Shown here: piece after piece, positions 54,700-63,932 of the stretch
How the letters are laid out: each line of letters starts with the position of its first letter
Position numbering within the stretch: position 1 is the first letter of the stretch
Source of the DNA: an uncultured Anaerococcus sp.
GTDB taxonomy: Bacteria > Bacillota_A > Clostridia > Tissierellales > Peptoniphilaceae
Assembly: GCA_902488555.1 (NCBI GenBank)
Contig: CABTWT010000001.1
Span: 1-64,000 of the forward strand
Direction: 5' to 3'
Length of the DNA: 64,000 nucleotides
Made by a program: the position numbers and the translations under genes
The notes under the pieces: model-generated
The model's database searches: none
Told to the model about the DNA's origin: nothing
What the model saw: the letters and a program-made list of their open reading frames with translations, nothing else

Positions 54700-55689
54700 A
54701 TGGAAATTTCAATCTTAGGTGCAGGATCATGGGCAACTGCTATAGCTCATGTACTCTCAACAAAATATGATGTCCTTCTATATGCTAGAAACATGGACGA
54801 TGTTGAAAGCATCAATCAAAATCATGTAAACAGAAAATACTTAAGTGAATTTAAACTAGCAGAAAATATTAGAGCTACAAATAATTTGGAAGATATATTT
54901 TCCAATAGATTTATTGTTAATGCAATACCTACCCAAAGTACTAGAAGTGTTCTAGAAAAGCTAAAGCAATATGTAAGTGAAGACAATGTATTTATTAATT
55001 TATCCAAAGGACTAGAGCTTAAGACTCATTTTCGCCTATCTGAGATATTTTATGATATCCTGGGAAATAATATTACCTATGCAGTCCTAAGTGGCCCAAC
55101 TCATGCTGAAGAAGTAATATTAGAAATGCCAACAGCTATAGTTTGTGCTTGTGAAGATGAAAAAGTAGCCAAAGAAATCCAAGAAATTTTCAATACAGAT
55201 TTCTTTAGAGTATATAGCTCAACAGATGTAATAGGAGTTGAACTAGGTGGAGCTATAAAAAACACACTCGCCTTAGGTATAGGTATAGTTTCTGGCCTTG
55301 GCTATGGTGATAATACAAAGGCTGCTATAATGACTAGGGGAATCCATGAGATGAGTAGGTTTACTGAATCTTTTGGTGCTCACCAACAAACTATAAACGG
55401 TCTTGCAGGTATTGGAGATCTTATTGTAACAGCAACAAGTATGCATTCCAGAAACAATAGGGCAGGTATTCTATTAGGTAAGGGCCTAAGCATAGAAGAA
55501 GTTAATAATGAGATTAATATGGTAGTTGAAGGCATACCTACTACTAGGTCAATATATGAATTGGCAAGAGAAAAAAATATTGAGCTGCCAATAACAAGAG
55601 AAATTTATGAAATTCTTTACAAAAATAAATCAGCTGATGAATCAATTAGTGAATTAATGGGTAGAAATTTAAAAAGTGAATTCATATAA
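54700..55689 (+). CDS. gpsA: Glycerol-3-phosphate dehydrogenase [NAD(P)+]
   Basis: 329 residues. Makes glycerol-3-phosphate from dihydroxyacetone phosphate. Rossmann loop GAGSWATAIAHVL, NLSKGLE, VLSGPTHAEEV, GGAIKNTLALGIGIVSGLGYGDN with catalytic Lys, and AGIGDLIVTATSMHSRN. Three bases after plsY, so the pair is coupled for lipid synthesis. Confidence 0.97.
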   Translation: MEISILGAGSWATAIAHVLSTKYDVLLYARNMDDVESINQNHVNRKYLSEFKLAENIRATNNLEDIFSNRFIVNAIPTQSTRSVLEKLKQYVSEDNVFINLSKGLELKTHFRLSEIFYDILGNNITYAVLSGPTHAEEVILEMPTAIVCACEDEKVAKEIQEIFNTDFFRVYSSTDVIGVELGGAIKNTLALGIGIVSGLGYGDNTKAAIMTRGIHEMSRFTESFGAHQQTINGLAGIGDLIVTATSMHSRNNRAGILLGKGLSIEEVNNEINMVVEGIPTTRSIYELAREKNIELPITREIYEILYKNKSADESISELMGRNLKSEFI

Positions 55690-55755
55690 TTATGTTTCAT
55701 TTTGAATAATTTGAGTTATAATAATATATAGAAGTAAAAAAGTAAAGGAATTTAT

Positions 55756-56379
55756 ATGTTTGACAAGTTTAAAGAATTTATTGGTATAGACGATAACTAT
55801 GATGATTACGATGAGGATCAAGCTTATTACGAAGAAGAGGAAGAAGAAGATTTGACAAATAGGGAAAGCTACGCAAGCTTACTAGATGATAATAAATCAT
55901 CTTTTGATAGTAATATAAAGACCTATGAAAGTGAATATAGTGGATCATCTTCAAGTGATTCATATAATTATTCTTCAGATTACCTTGATAGTAGCTACTC
56001 ATCAAATGATTACGAGCCAACAAGTAACCGTTACCAAAGACCATCAAAGAGAGGAGACAGAGCAGGAAGTATGACAGACAATAATTTTACTAGCAGATCA
56101 TCTTTAAGAATCAGTATTCAAGAACCACTTGATTACGAACAAGACGCTCCTAGTGTAATAAATGACATTATTAACAAGAAAGTAGTGGTTCTAAATCTAG
56201 AAATGGTAGATGCAGATATGAGAAGAAGAATATTTGACTTTGTATCTGGAGCTGTATATGCCCTAGATGGAACAGTAGAAAAAGTAACTAAAGGAATATT
56301 TGTAATAACACCAAATGGTGTTGAGATTGACAACACAGTCACAGAACAAATATCTGAAGGAAACTACAACCAATTATAG
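55756..56379 (+). CDS. sepF: Cell division protein SepF
   Basis: 207 residues. N-terminal membrane-binding amphipathic helix (MFDKFKEFIGIDD), a long acidic Ser/Tyr-rich linker (about 20-110), and the SepF core at the end (SVINDIINKKVVVLNLEMVD, RRIFDFVSGAVYALDGTVEKV). SepF links FtsZ to the membrane. The linker is longer than in Bacillus (about 150 residues in total). A TATAAT at 55717-55722 upstream may be a promoter, with a poor -35. Confidence 0.93.
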   Translation: MFDKFKEFIGIDDNYDDYDEDQAYYEEEEEEDLTNRESYASLLDDNKSSFDSNIKTYESEYSGSSSSDSYNYSSDYLDSSYSSNDYEPTSNRYQRPSKRGDRAGSMTDNNFTSRSSLRISIQEPLDYEQDAPSVINDIINKKVVVLNLEMVDADMRRRIFDFVSGAVYALDGTVEKVTKGIFVITPNGVEIDNTVTEQISEGNYNQL

Positions 56380-56393
56380 GTAAAGGATAAGGA

Positions 56394-56428
56394 GCTGTTT
56401 GATTTAAAAAACAGCCCTTTTATTTTTT
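56394..56428 (+). terminator. Terminator-like hairpin between sepF and ylmH
   Basis: GCTGTTT (56394-56400) and AAACAGC (56409-56415) around GATTTAAA, then CCTTTTATTTTTT. The ylmH ATG (56429) follows at once, leaving no ribosome site. Confidence 0.7.
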
Positions 56429-57196
56429 ATGAGCTTAGAATTTAATTTAGACTTTATAACAGACAAAGCAAAGAAAAGTAATATTAAAAAAGCCCTAGCA
56501 ATCCTTGAAAGGTCCTATTATAAAAACATAGAAGAATCAAGCTTTTTCTTAGATCCATATGAGCAAGATGTCATAAGGTCAATAGCCTTAAAAAATGGAA
56601 TAGATATAAGTTTTATAGGAGGTAATGACCTTGCTGAAAGAAAAATATTTGTAGCAAATTATTATTACCTACCTTTAACAGAAGAAAACTATATATCTAT
56701 ACTAAGATTTAGGCAAAACTCCCTAAGCCATCCGGATGTTCTAGGAGCCTTGATGAGTCTTAATATAGATAGGACTAAGGTGGGAGATATAGTAATTGCT
56801 GATGATTTTTGTGAGTTTGCTATCTTAAAAGATGAGGCAAATTTTGTAAAATATAATCTCACGAAAATAAAAAGAGAAGGAATAAATATAGAAATAAAAA
56901 ATCAAGCGCATCTTGATATTATAGAAGATGAGTTTGATCAATTTAGTGGTTTTGTTTCTTCTCTTAGATTAGATAATCTCATATCCTTGTTTTTAAATAG
57001 GTCAAGGTCAAAAGCTAAGGATATAATAAAAAATAAAAATGTAAAAGTTAATTATGAGTTTATCGATGATCCTGGTAAATCTATCGAGCAGGGAGCTATG
57101 ATTTCTATAAGAAAAGAAGGTAGATTTATATTTGATGAGATTACTGGAACAAGTAAAAAAGGTAACTTACATATTAGCTATAGGAAGTTGAAATGA
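56429..57196 (+). CDS. ylmH: S4-domain RNA-binding protein YlmH
   Basis: 255 residues. N-terminal DUF-type domain, then an S4 domain near the end (SSLRLDNLISLFLNRSRSKAKDII and NVKVNYEF). Sits between sepF and lspA, a usual place in the Gram-positive division cluster. Linked in Bacillus to rescue of stalled large ribosomal subunits; not tested here. No ribosome site is visible ahead of the ATG. Overlaps lspA by four bases. Confidence 0.85.
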   Translation: MSLEFNLDFITDKAKKSNIKKALAILERSYYKNIEESSFFLDPYEQDVIRSIALKNGIDISFIGGNDLAERKIFVANYYYLPLTEENYISILRFRQNSLSHPDVLGALMSLNIDRTKVGDIVIADDFCEFAILKDEANFVKYNLTKIKREGINIEIKNQAHLDIIEDEFDQFSGFVSSLRLDNLISLFLNRSRSKAKDIIKNKNVKVNYEFIDDPGKSIEQGAMISIRKEGRFIFDEITGTSKKGNLHISYRKLK

Positions 57197-57636
57197 TATA
57201 TATTTTAATTATAATTATTGGAATTGTACTAGATAGAGTAAGCAAAAACTATGCTATAAATAATTTTATAGAAAATCCTCACCAAGGCAAGCTATTAAAT
57301 TTTACATACTTGGAAAATAGAGGAGCAGCTTTTGGTATATTGCAGGATAATAGAATATTTTTTATTCTATTAACTATTGTCATTGTAGCTGGATTAGTTT
57401 ATTATTTTATAAAAAATTATAAAACAAATCCACAAATATTAAATATAGCACTTGCCTTTGTAATATCGGGAGCCATAGGTAATTTTTATGACAGACTTAT
57501 CCAAGGATATGTTGTTGATTTCTTAGAATTTGACTTTATTAAATTCCCTGTATTTAATGTGGCGGATATATTTGTTACTGTGGGAAGTTTTTTAATTATT
57601 ATCTACCTATTGTTTTTTGAAGAAAGTAAGAAGTAA
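57193..57636 (+). CDS. lspA: Lipoprotein signal peptidase (SPase II)
   Basis: 147 residues, four membrane helices. Catalytic aspartates in [15 protein letters not shown] and [21 protein letters not shown] is also conserved. Removes signal peptides from prolipoproteins such as the one encoded at 34998. Starts within the ylmH stop region. Confidence 0.96.
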   Translation: MIYILIIIIGIVLDRVSKNYAINNFIENPHQGKLLNFTYLENRGAAFGILQDNRIFFILLTIVIVAGLVYYFIKNYKTNPQILNIALAFVISGAIGNFYDRLIQGYVVDFLEFDFIKFPVFNVADIFVTVGSFLIIIYLLFFEESKK

Positions 57637-57637
57637 A

Positions 57638-58315
57638 ATGAGTGTATTTATTGGAAATGATTGGGACCAACTATTAGCTAGTGAATGGGAAAAAACTTAC
57701 TATCAAAATTTGAGAAAAGAACTTATAAAAGAGTACAAAAATTATAAGGTCTACCCAGATATGTATGACATATTTAATGCTTTAAAATCTGTATCTTATG
57801 AGGGCTGTAAGGTTTTAATTCTAGGTCAAGATCCCTACCATGGCAAAGGACAGGCCCATGGTTATGCTTTTTCCGTCAAGAGAGGAGTGAGGACGCCACC
57901 ATCTCTTTTAAATATTTATAAAGAAATGCACGAGGACATAGGAACTTATATACCTGATAATGGTTACCTTAAAAAATGGGCGGACCAAGGAGTTCTACTA
58001 CTAAATACATCCTTAACAGTTAGAGCAGGTGATCCTAATTCTCACGAAAAACTAGGTTGGCATATACTTACAGATAGGATAATCAAATTATTAAATGATA
58101 GACAAAAGCCAATTGTTTTTATACTTTGGGGACGTAATGCTCAAAGCAAAGAACCATTTATTACTAATCCCCAGCATTTAATAATAAAATCACCTCACCC
58201 ATCACCATTTTCAGCATCAAGAGGATTTTTTGGCTCAAAGCCATTTTCAAGAACAAATAACTTCTTAAAATCTACAGGTCAAGAACCTATAGATTGGCAA
58301 ATAGAGAACCTATAA
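57638..58315 (+). CDS. ung: Uracil-DNA glycosylase
   Basis: 225 residues. Removes uracil from DNA. Water-activating loop [19 protein letters not shown], the LLNTSLTV strand and the intercalating loop [13 protein letters not shown]. Start ATG 57638 comes after AAGTAAGAAG; the open frame begins 21 bases earlier inside lspA. Convergent with the exonuclease gene, with the stops overlapping. Confidence 0.97.
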   Translation: MSVFIGNDWDQLLASEWEKTYYQNLRKELIKEYKNYKVYPDMYDIFNALKSVSYEGCKVLILGQDPYHGKGQAHGYAFSVKRGVRTPPSLLNIYKEMHEDIGTYIPDNGYLKKWADQGVLLLNTSLTVRAGDPNSHEKLGWHILTDRIIKLLNDRQKPIVFILWGRNAQSKEPFITNPQHLIIKSPHPSPFSASRGFFGSKPFSRTNNFLKSTGQEPIDWQIENL

Positions 58316-58336
58316 ATGGGTCTCTATTATTTTTTT
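58301..58336 (+). terminator. Terminator after ung
   Basis: ATAGAGA (58301-58307) pairs with TCTCTAT (58321-58327), with CC/GG adding to the stem, followed by TTTTTTT at 58330-58336. The stem lies across the ung stop and the end of the convergent gene, and may serve both strands partly. Confidence 0.8.
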
Positions 58337-59215
58337 ACTTAAATTTAGTATATTTTTGTAATTATAAGTATAATTTTCCTTAATAACTAAAAGTTTAGGA
58401 TCTACATTTAGATTGCTCTTATTATTTAGATTAAAAGTGTTTAGGGCAACGAAACCTTTGGTATTTTCATCAAACTTACCATATAAAACTTGTAAGTTTA
58501 TATCAATCTTATCTTCTTCAATTCTCAGCTCATAATTTGGACCGTTAAAATAAGAATTTGTAAAAGGTTTTTCTGAGGTTAGAATAAATTTGCCAATATC
58601 ATTATTAATAAATGAAGAATTTAAGGTGATTTTATTATCTAATAGGTTGATAGATAATTCTTCGTTAAAATAATCGCTTATGTTGACAAGTTTTTCAGTT
58701 GCAATTAAATCATTTTCATTGTGGACCATTATAGGTTTTGGCTTATCTCTTTTTATTATGTCATCTGTGAGCTTGCTTATAACCTTATACCTACTTGGAT
58801 CATCTCTAAATATGCCTATCTTTTTTTCTAAATCTATTAGCTTCATAGATTCAAACACAAAGAATTTTCGCTTTGATGAGATTTCTTTGAGTACATCGTA
58901 GGAATCTGGAAACACTGGGAATAACTCATTTGCTATGAGTCTGTTGTTCAAAAAAGGAATGTCGAAGATATCTCCATTAAAATTAATTATAGTCTTATCC
59001 ATGATTAAATTAAGATAGATTTCTAATAATCTTTTTTCTTCTTGATTGTCCTCGGCAAAGTATTGTTTAATGTAACACTTTTCATTTTCATAGGCAATAA
59101 TACCTAAGAGTACTAATTGGTCAGATGAAGAATCAAGTCCTGTAGTTTCTATATCTAAAATTATTTCGTTTTCTTTTAGGTTATCTGGTTGATATAATTT
59201 TTTGTAAGTTATCAT
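58310..59215 (-). CDS. YprB-like DEDD ribonuclease H-fold exonuclease
   Basis: 301 residues. Exo I motif [13 protein letters not shown] at 20-32, Exo [15 protein letters not shown], and a further DEDD region [14 protein letters not shown]. It matches the YprB-type exonuclease-like domain of Firmicutes; no TPR partner domain is seen. Likely a 3'-5' nuclease for RNA or DNA, role unknown. Minus strand, between ung and the divergent cysteine desulfurase gene. Confidence 0.8.
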   Translation of the reverse strand: MITYKKLYQPDNLKENEIILDIETTGLDSSSDQLVLLGIIAYENEKCYIKQYFAEDNQEEKRLLEIYLNLIMDKTIINFNGDIFDIPFLNNRLIANELFPVFPDSYDVLKEISSKRKFFVFESMKLIDLEKKIGIFRDDPSRYKVISKLTDDIIKRDKPKPIMVHNENDLIATEKLVNISDYFNEELSINLLDNKITLNSSFINNDIGKFILTSEKPFTNSYFNGPNYELRIEEDKIDINLQVLYGKFDENTKGFVALNTFNLNNKSNLNVDPKLLVIKENYTYNYKNILNLSKKIIETHL

Positions 59216-59282
59216 ATCTATATTATACTTGATTTGTATATATTAAAGTTAGTAATATAATTATATACTTGAAGGAGATGCT

Positions 59283-60398
59283 ATGATATATTTAGACAAT
59301 GCAGCTACTACACAAATTTCAAAAAAAAGCCAAGAAGCGAGAGATTTTGCTGAAAATACATATTTTTCAAATTCCTCATCTCTGCATTCTTTTGGTATGA
59401 AATCTGAAGAATTGATTGATGAATCGAAGAAAATAATTGGAAAAGTTATTAATGCCAATCCTAACGAAATTTATTTCACCAAGGGAGCCACTGAAGCCAA
59501 TAATATAGTTATAAGTTCTTTTAGTGGTGAGAATTCAAAGGCAATTACAACTTCTATTGAGCATTCATCTGTTTTTGATAGCTTTAATTCATATCCTTAC
59601 AAAGAAGTAATTTATTTAAAAACAGATAGGCATGGTTTCATAGATTTGGAAGAATTAAAGGAAAAGATAGATGATGACGTCAAACTAGTTTCAATAATTT
59701 ATGTAAACAATGAAATTGGTACAATCCAAGATATTTCTTCAATTAGTAAAATTCTTAAAGATAAGAATATAATTCTACACATAGATGCAACCCAGGCTTT
59801 AGGGAAGATAGACTGTGATGTAAAAAAACTAGGAATTGACTTAATGAGTTTTTCTGCTCACAAATTTCACGGTCCAAAGGGAGTAGGTGGTCTCTATGTC
59901 AAAAGAAATATCCTATCTAAATTGAAACCAGTTTTATTTGGTGGTCGTCAACAAACTATATCTAGTGGGACAGATAATCACCCTGCTATATACGCCATGG
60001 GTATAGCTTTAAATGAGCATATGGAAAATTTTGATAGAGAATCTGTCAAAAACTTGAATCTATATATGAGAAATGAGATATTGGATAATATCGAAGATAT
60101 AGAAATTAATTCACCAGAAGATAATTTTGCTCCTCACATACTATCAGTAGCCTTTAAAAACATTAAATCTGAAGTTTTACTCCATATGTTAGAACAAGAA
60201 GAGATATATGTTTCAAGTGGATCAGCTTGTTCTAAGGGAAATAATAATAGGATTTTGCAAGCACTTGGTGTTGATGATGATTACAAAGACGGTGTAATTA
60301 GATTTTCTTTTACAGATACAACTAGCAAGGAAGATATTGATAAAACTATTAAGGTTTTAAAAAACAGTATTAGTGAAATTAGAAAGGTTATGATATGA
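59283..60398 (+). CDS. Cysteine desulfurase (NifS/IscS family)
   Basis: 371 residues. PLP enzyme that takes sulfur from cysteine. DNAATTQISKKS at the start, PLP lysine in SFSAHKFHGPKGVGGLY and the persulfide cysteine in VSSGSACSKGN. It overlaps thiI by four bases, so it is most likely the sulfur donor for ThiI, as in other Firmicutes (NifZ-type), rather than the general Fe-S enzyme. TGAAGGAG precedes the ATG. Confidence 0.93.
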   Translation: MIYLDNAATTQISKKSQEARDFAENTYFSNSSSLHSFGMKSEELIDESKKIIGKVINANPNEIYFTKGATEANNIVISSFSGENSKAITTSIEHSSVFDSFNSYPYKEVIYLKTDRHGFIDLEELKEKIDDDVKLVSIIYVNNEIGTIQDISSISKILKDKNIILHIDATQALGKIDCDVKKLGIDLMSFSAHKFHGPKGVGGLYVKRNILSKLKPVLFGGRQQTISSGTDNHPAIYAMGIALNEHMENFDRESVKNLNLYMRNEILDNIEDIEINSPEDNFAPHILSVAFKNIKSEVLLHMLEQEEIYVSSGSACSKGNNNRILQALGVDDDYKDGVIRFSFTDTTSKEDIDKTIKVLKNSISEIRKVMI

Positions 60399-61555
60399 AA
60401 GCTTTGATATCAGTAAGTTTTGGAGAATTATTTCTCAAAGGAGCAAATAGGAAACAATTTTATAACAACGCCCTATCCCATATATTTAAAAATATAAAAT
60501 CTATTGGCTACGATAAGTACTATACAGAAAGTGCCAAATTATATATAGAGTCTGACGAAGAGAATTTTGAAGCTATTATTGAACAATTACAAAAAGTATT
60601 TGGTATAGCATATATAGATATAGTATATAGGACAGAAAAAAATGAAGAAGATATATTTGAGGCAATCAAAAAATCTATAATAGATGCTTATGGAGAAGAT
60701 GAATTAACTTTCAAAGTTCAAACAAAGAGAGTTGATAAGTCCTTTAAATATCAATCACCTGAATTTAATATGCTGATGGGTGATAAGATCTTGGATGAAT
60801 TTCCTAATTTAAAGGTTGATATCCATAATCCAGACTTCAAGGTATTTATAGATATTAAGAACAATGCTTATATATATTCAAAAAGATATGCTGGTCTTGG
60901 AGGACTTCCTATAGGATCTAGTGGAAATGGACTATTAATGCTATCAGGAGGGATAGATTCACCTGTTGCTGGATATTTGATGGCAAAACGTGGTATGAAA
61001 GTCAATGCATTGCACTTCCATTCCTACCCATATACATCACTAAAAGCCAAACAAAAAGCAGTAGAATTGGCAGAAATTATGAGTGAGTATACTGGACCAA
61101 TGAACTTATTTATGATAAATTTATCTGAAATCTATAAATCTATAGCTACTAATTGCGACAGACGTGAAACAACTATTTTATCTAGAAGATTTATGGTAAG
61201 AATTGCAGAAAAGCTTTCAGAAAAATACGAATATAAGGCATTAATTACTGGAGATAGTTTAGGTCAAGTAGCTAGTCAAACCCTAGAATCCCTATCTGTA
61301 GTAGAAGAAACAACAAGCTTACCATTGCTAAGACCATTAATAGCAATGGATAAAAAAGACATAGTTGATTTATCAAAGGACATTGGATCTTATGAAAAGT
61401 CAATTGAACCATTTGATGATTGTTGTTCAATATTCGCCCCAGATAATCCATTAACAAAACCTAAACTTCATTATATAAAAATGAGCGAAGAAAAGCTTGA
61501 TATAGACAAATTAGTAGATGAAGCTCTAGATACAATAGAAATTATAAGAATATAA
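60395..61555 (+). CDS. thiI: tRNA 4-thiouridine synthetase ThiI
   Basis: 386 residues. N-terminal ferredoxin-like and THUMP domains (GELFLKGANRKQF..), then the PP-loop ATPase with SGGIDSPVAGYLMAKRG and a conserved TGDSLGQVASQT. No C-terminal rhodanese domain, normal for Firmicutes, so sulfur should come from the partner desulfurase upstream. Makes s4U8 in tRNA, and possibly sulfur for thiamine. Confidence 0.95.
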   Translation: MKALISVSFGELFLKGANRKQFYNNALSHIFKNIKSIGYDKYYTESAKLYIESDEENFEAIIEQLQKVFGIAYIDIVYRTEKNEEDIFEAIKKSIIDAYGEDELTFKVQTKRVDKSFKYQSPEFNMLMGDKILDEFPNLKVDIHNPDFKVFIDIKNNAYIYSKRYAGLGGLPIGSSGNGLLMLSGGIDSPVAGYLMAKRGMKVNALHFHSYPYTSLKAKQKAVELAEIMSEYTGPMNLFMINLSEIYKSIATNCDRRETTILSRRFMVRIAEKLSEKYEYKALITGDSLGQVASQTLESLSVVEETTSLPLLRPLIAMDKKDIVDLSKDIGSYEKSIEPFDDCCSIFAPDNPLTKPKLHYIKMSEEKLDIDKLVDEALDTIEIIRI

Positions 61556-61565
61556 GATAAAATAT

Positions 61566-61594
61566 TTGACAAAATACTATTATATTAGTATTAT
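61566..61594 (+). promoter_or_regulatory. Promoter of the rplU operon
   Basis: Perfect TTGACA (61566-61571), 17-base spacer, TATTAT (61589-61594). Confidence 0.85.
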
Positions 61595-61599
61595 TATAA

Positions 61600-61662
61600 G
61601 GTAAACCGCTCAGTTTGGGTACTGATCACCTACGCTGGCGAGAATTTGAGAAGTTAGGAGGA
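61600..61662 (+). promoter_or_regulatory. L21 leader RNA
   Basis: The transcribed leader before rplU contains AACCGCTCAGTTTGGGTAC and CACCTACGCTGGCGAG, which resemble the Firmicute L21 leader, a structured element thought to let a ribosomal protein control its own operon. It ends at AGGAGG before the rplU ATG. Call by memory of the motif and position. Confidence 0.6.
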
Positions 61663-61667
61663 CACCT

Positions 61668-61979
61668 ATGTACGCAATTATAAAAACAGGTGGAAAACAA
61701 TATAAAGTATCAGAAGGCGACCTAGTTAGAGTTGAAAAACTACCATACGAAGTAGGCGAAACTGTTGAATTTGATGAAGTACTTTTAGTTGGTGGAGATA
61801 GTGATGTAAAAGTTGGAGCTCCAACAGTAGAAAATGCAAAAGTTTCTGCTACTATCGAAGACCAAGCAAAAGATAAGAAAATCGTCGTATTCAAATACAA
61901 ACCTAAGAAAATGTATAGAAAAAAACAAGGTCACAGACAACCATATACTTTAGTTAAAATTAACAGTATTTCTTTATAA
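61668..61979 (+). CDS. rplU: 50S ribosomal protein L21
   Basis: 103 residues. [14 protein letters not shown] at the start and [19 protein letters not shown] at the end are L21 signatures. First gene of the rplU-prp-rpmA operon, with promoter and leader upstream and AGGAGG before the ATG. Confidence 0.98.
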   Translation: MYAIIKTGGKQYKVSEGDLVRVEKLPYEVGETVEFDEVLLVGGDSDVKVGAPTVENAKVSATIEDQAKDKKIVVFKYKPKKMYRKKQGHRQPYTLVKINSISL

Positions 61980-61982
61980 TAA

Positions 61983-62294
61983 ATGATTAATGTTAATCTT
62001 TTATTAAAAAAAGAAAACATTGTAGGATTTGAAATAAGCGGTCATGCCGATTATGATGAGTATGGCAAGGACATAGTTTGTTCAGCAGTAAGCATACTTG
62101 CTTACACCTGTGTAAATACTCTTGAGCTATATATTGATGAATTTTCATTTACGGATGACGATGAAATTATGAAACTAATTTCTTATCAAACAAATGAAAA
62201 GTCAGAAGTAGTATTTACAAGTTTTAAGACAGGAATATGGACCTTAGAGCAAAGTTATAATAACTTTGTAAAATTAAATTATAAGGAGATATAA
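61983..62294 (+). CDS. prp: Ribosomal-processing cysteine protease Prp
   Basis: 103 residues. Catalytic His21 in [13 protein letters not shown] and Cys33 in [13 protein letters not shown]. It trims the N-terminal extension from L27, which is encoded next and carries that extension (see rpmA). The gene stands in its standard place between rplU and rpmA. Confidence 0.95.
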   Translation: MINVNLLLKKENIVGFEISGHADYDEYGKDIVCSAVSILAYTCVNTLELYIDEFSFTDDDEIMKLISYQTNEKSEVVFTSFKTGIWTLEQSYNNFVKLNYKEI

Positions 62295-62295
62295 T

Positions 62296-62589
62296 ATGAT
62301 TTTAAATATTAATTTACAAAGATTTTCAAGTAAAAAAGGGGTATCTTCTTCAAAAAACGGTAGAGATTCAGAAAGTAAAAGACTAGGCACAAAAAGAGCT
62401 GACGGTCAATTCGTAAACGCTGGAACAATTATCGTTAGACAAAGAGGAACAAAAATCCACCCAGGCAACAATGTAAAAAAAGGTGGAGATGATACTCTAT
62501 ACGCATCATGCGAAGGAATTGTAAAATTTGAAAGAAAAGGACGCGACAGAAAACAAGTTTCTGTTTATCCAAAACAAGATATTGCCTAA
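62296..62589 (+). CDS. rpmA: 50S ribosomal protein L27 with cleavable N-terminus
   Basis: 97 residues. The mature L27 core ([29 protein letters not shown]) is preceded by [10 protein letters not shown], matching the known Prp site in which cleavage follows the Phe (here Phe10). Mature L27 would begin at SSKKG, placing its tail near the peptidyl-transferase centre. TAAGGAG precedes the ATG. Confidence 0.97.
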   Translation: MILNINLQRFSSKKGVSSSKNGRDSESKRLGTKRADGQFVNAGTIIVRQRGTKIHPGNNVKKGGDDTLYASCEGIVKFERKGRDRKQVSVYPKQDIA

Positions 62590-62600
62590 GAAACACTTAG

Positions 62601-62624
62601 CCTGCCTTTTCGGCAGGTTTTTTT
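62601..62624 (+). terminator. Terminator of the rplU operon
   Basis: CCTGCC (62601-62606) and GGCAGG (62612-62617) around TTTTC, followed by seven T. Confidence 0.95.
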
Positions 62625-62643
62625 CATATGAAAGGAAATTTTT

Positions 62644-63924
62644 ATGATAGATTTTGCAAAAATTAGTCTAAAAGCTGGAGATGGAGGCAATGGAGCTGTC
62701 GCTTGGCGTAGGGAAAAATACGAACCTACAGGTGGACCAGCTGGTGGTGATGGTGGCAATGGTGGTAGCATCATTATTAAAGCAACGAGAAACCTATCTA
62801 CCCTTGATGAATTCAGATACAAAAGTAAATATAAAGCACAAAATGGCCAGCCTGGTGGCAAAAACAAGAAATTTGGAAAAAAAGGTGACGATTTAATCAT
62901 CAAGGTTCCAGTTGGAACAATATTAAGAGAAGCAAATTCTAATATAATTATTAAAGACTTTAAGCTAGATGGAGAAGAGTTTCTAATAGCAAAAGGAGGC
63001 AAAGGCGGTAGAGGAAATGTTCATTTCAAAAATTCCATTCGTCAAGCACCTCGTTTTGCAGAAAATGGTAAAAAGGGACAAGAGATAGATTTGATTCTTG
63101 AACTAAAAGTCTTGGCAGATGTTGGACTTGTCGGCCTACCAAATGTTGGTAAATCAACTTTGATTTCCGTAATTTCTTCTGCTAAACCAAAGATTGCAAA
63201 CTATCATTTTACAACAATAGATCCAAACCTAGGTGTAGTAAATATCGATAATGAAAGATCTTTTATAGTTGCAGATATCCCAGGGCTCATAGAAGGAGCC
63301 AACGAAGGTCAAGGTCTAGGACACGACTTTTTAAGACATATAGAAAGATGTAGAGTCCTTATTCACCTTGTCGATATTTCTGGTATAGAAGGTAGAGATC
63401 CAATAGAAGATTTTAAGCTTATAAACGAGGAGCTAAAATTATATAATGAGAATTTAGCCAAGAAACCAATGATTGTTGCCTTGAATAAGACTGACCTAGA
63501 TACTAATAATAATGCAGAAAACTTTATCAAAACTTATGGAAATACTTATGATATTTATCAAATCTCTGCAGCAACAACAGACGGTATCAAGAAACTTTTA
63601 GATGCAACTTATGATTTACTGTCAAAAAGTGAAAATAAGAAGTTTGATCTTATAGAAGATATTAATGAGAACTTCTTGGAAGAATATTATAACAAAGAAA
63701 TAGACTACGACTTACAATTTGCAAAAGATAATGAAATCTTTGTTGTTTTTGGTAAAAGAATTGATAACCTTTTAGAAAAAGTAAATCTTGATGACTATGA
63801 TTCTCGTATGTTCTTTGAAAAAACACTTAGAGAGATGGAAGTTTTTGATAAATTAAAAGAAATGGGAATTGAACAAGGAGATAGTGTTGCAGTTGGCGAT
63901 ATTGTCTTTGAGTATTATGAATAG
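62644..63924 (+). CDS. obgE: GTPase ObgE (CgtA)
   Basis: 426 residues. N-terminal glycine-rich Obg domain (KAGDGGNGAVAWRREKY, GGPAGGDGGNGGS), central GTPase with GLPNVGKSTL, DIPGLIEGA and NKTD, and the C-terminal OCT domain present in Gram-positive Obg (ENFLEEYYNKEIDYDLQFA onward). Acts in 50S assembly and the stress response. AAAGGAAA precedes the ATG. Confidence 0.97.
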   Translation: MIDFAKISLKAGDGGNGAVAWRREKYEPTGGPAGGDGGNGGSIIIKATRNLSTLDEFRYKSKYKAQNGQPGGKNKKFGKKGDDLIIKVPVGTILREANSNIIIKDFKLDGEEFLIAKGGKGGRGNVHFKNSIRQAPRFAENGKKGQEIDLILELKVLADVGLVGLPNVGKSTLISVISSAKPKIANYHFTTIDPNLGVVNIDNERSFIVADIPGLIEGANEGQGLGHDFLRHIERCRVLIHLVDISGIEGRDPIEDFKLINEELKLYNENLAKKPMIVALNKTDLDTNNNAENFIKTYGNTYDIYQISAATTDGIKKLLDATYDLLSKSENKKFDLIEDINENFLEEYYNKEIDYDLQFAKDNEIFVVFGKRIDNLLEKVNLDDYDSRMFFEKTLREMEVFDKLKEMGIEQGDSVAVGDIVFEYYE

Positions 63925-63932
63925 GAGAAATA

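Noticed and set aside
62586..63002. 138-codon minus-strand open frame
   Set aside because: Antisense to the glycine-rich Obg domain, giving a Pro/Leu-rich artefact.
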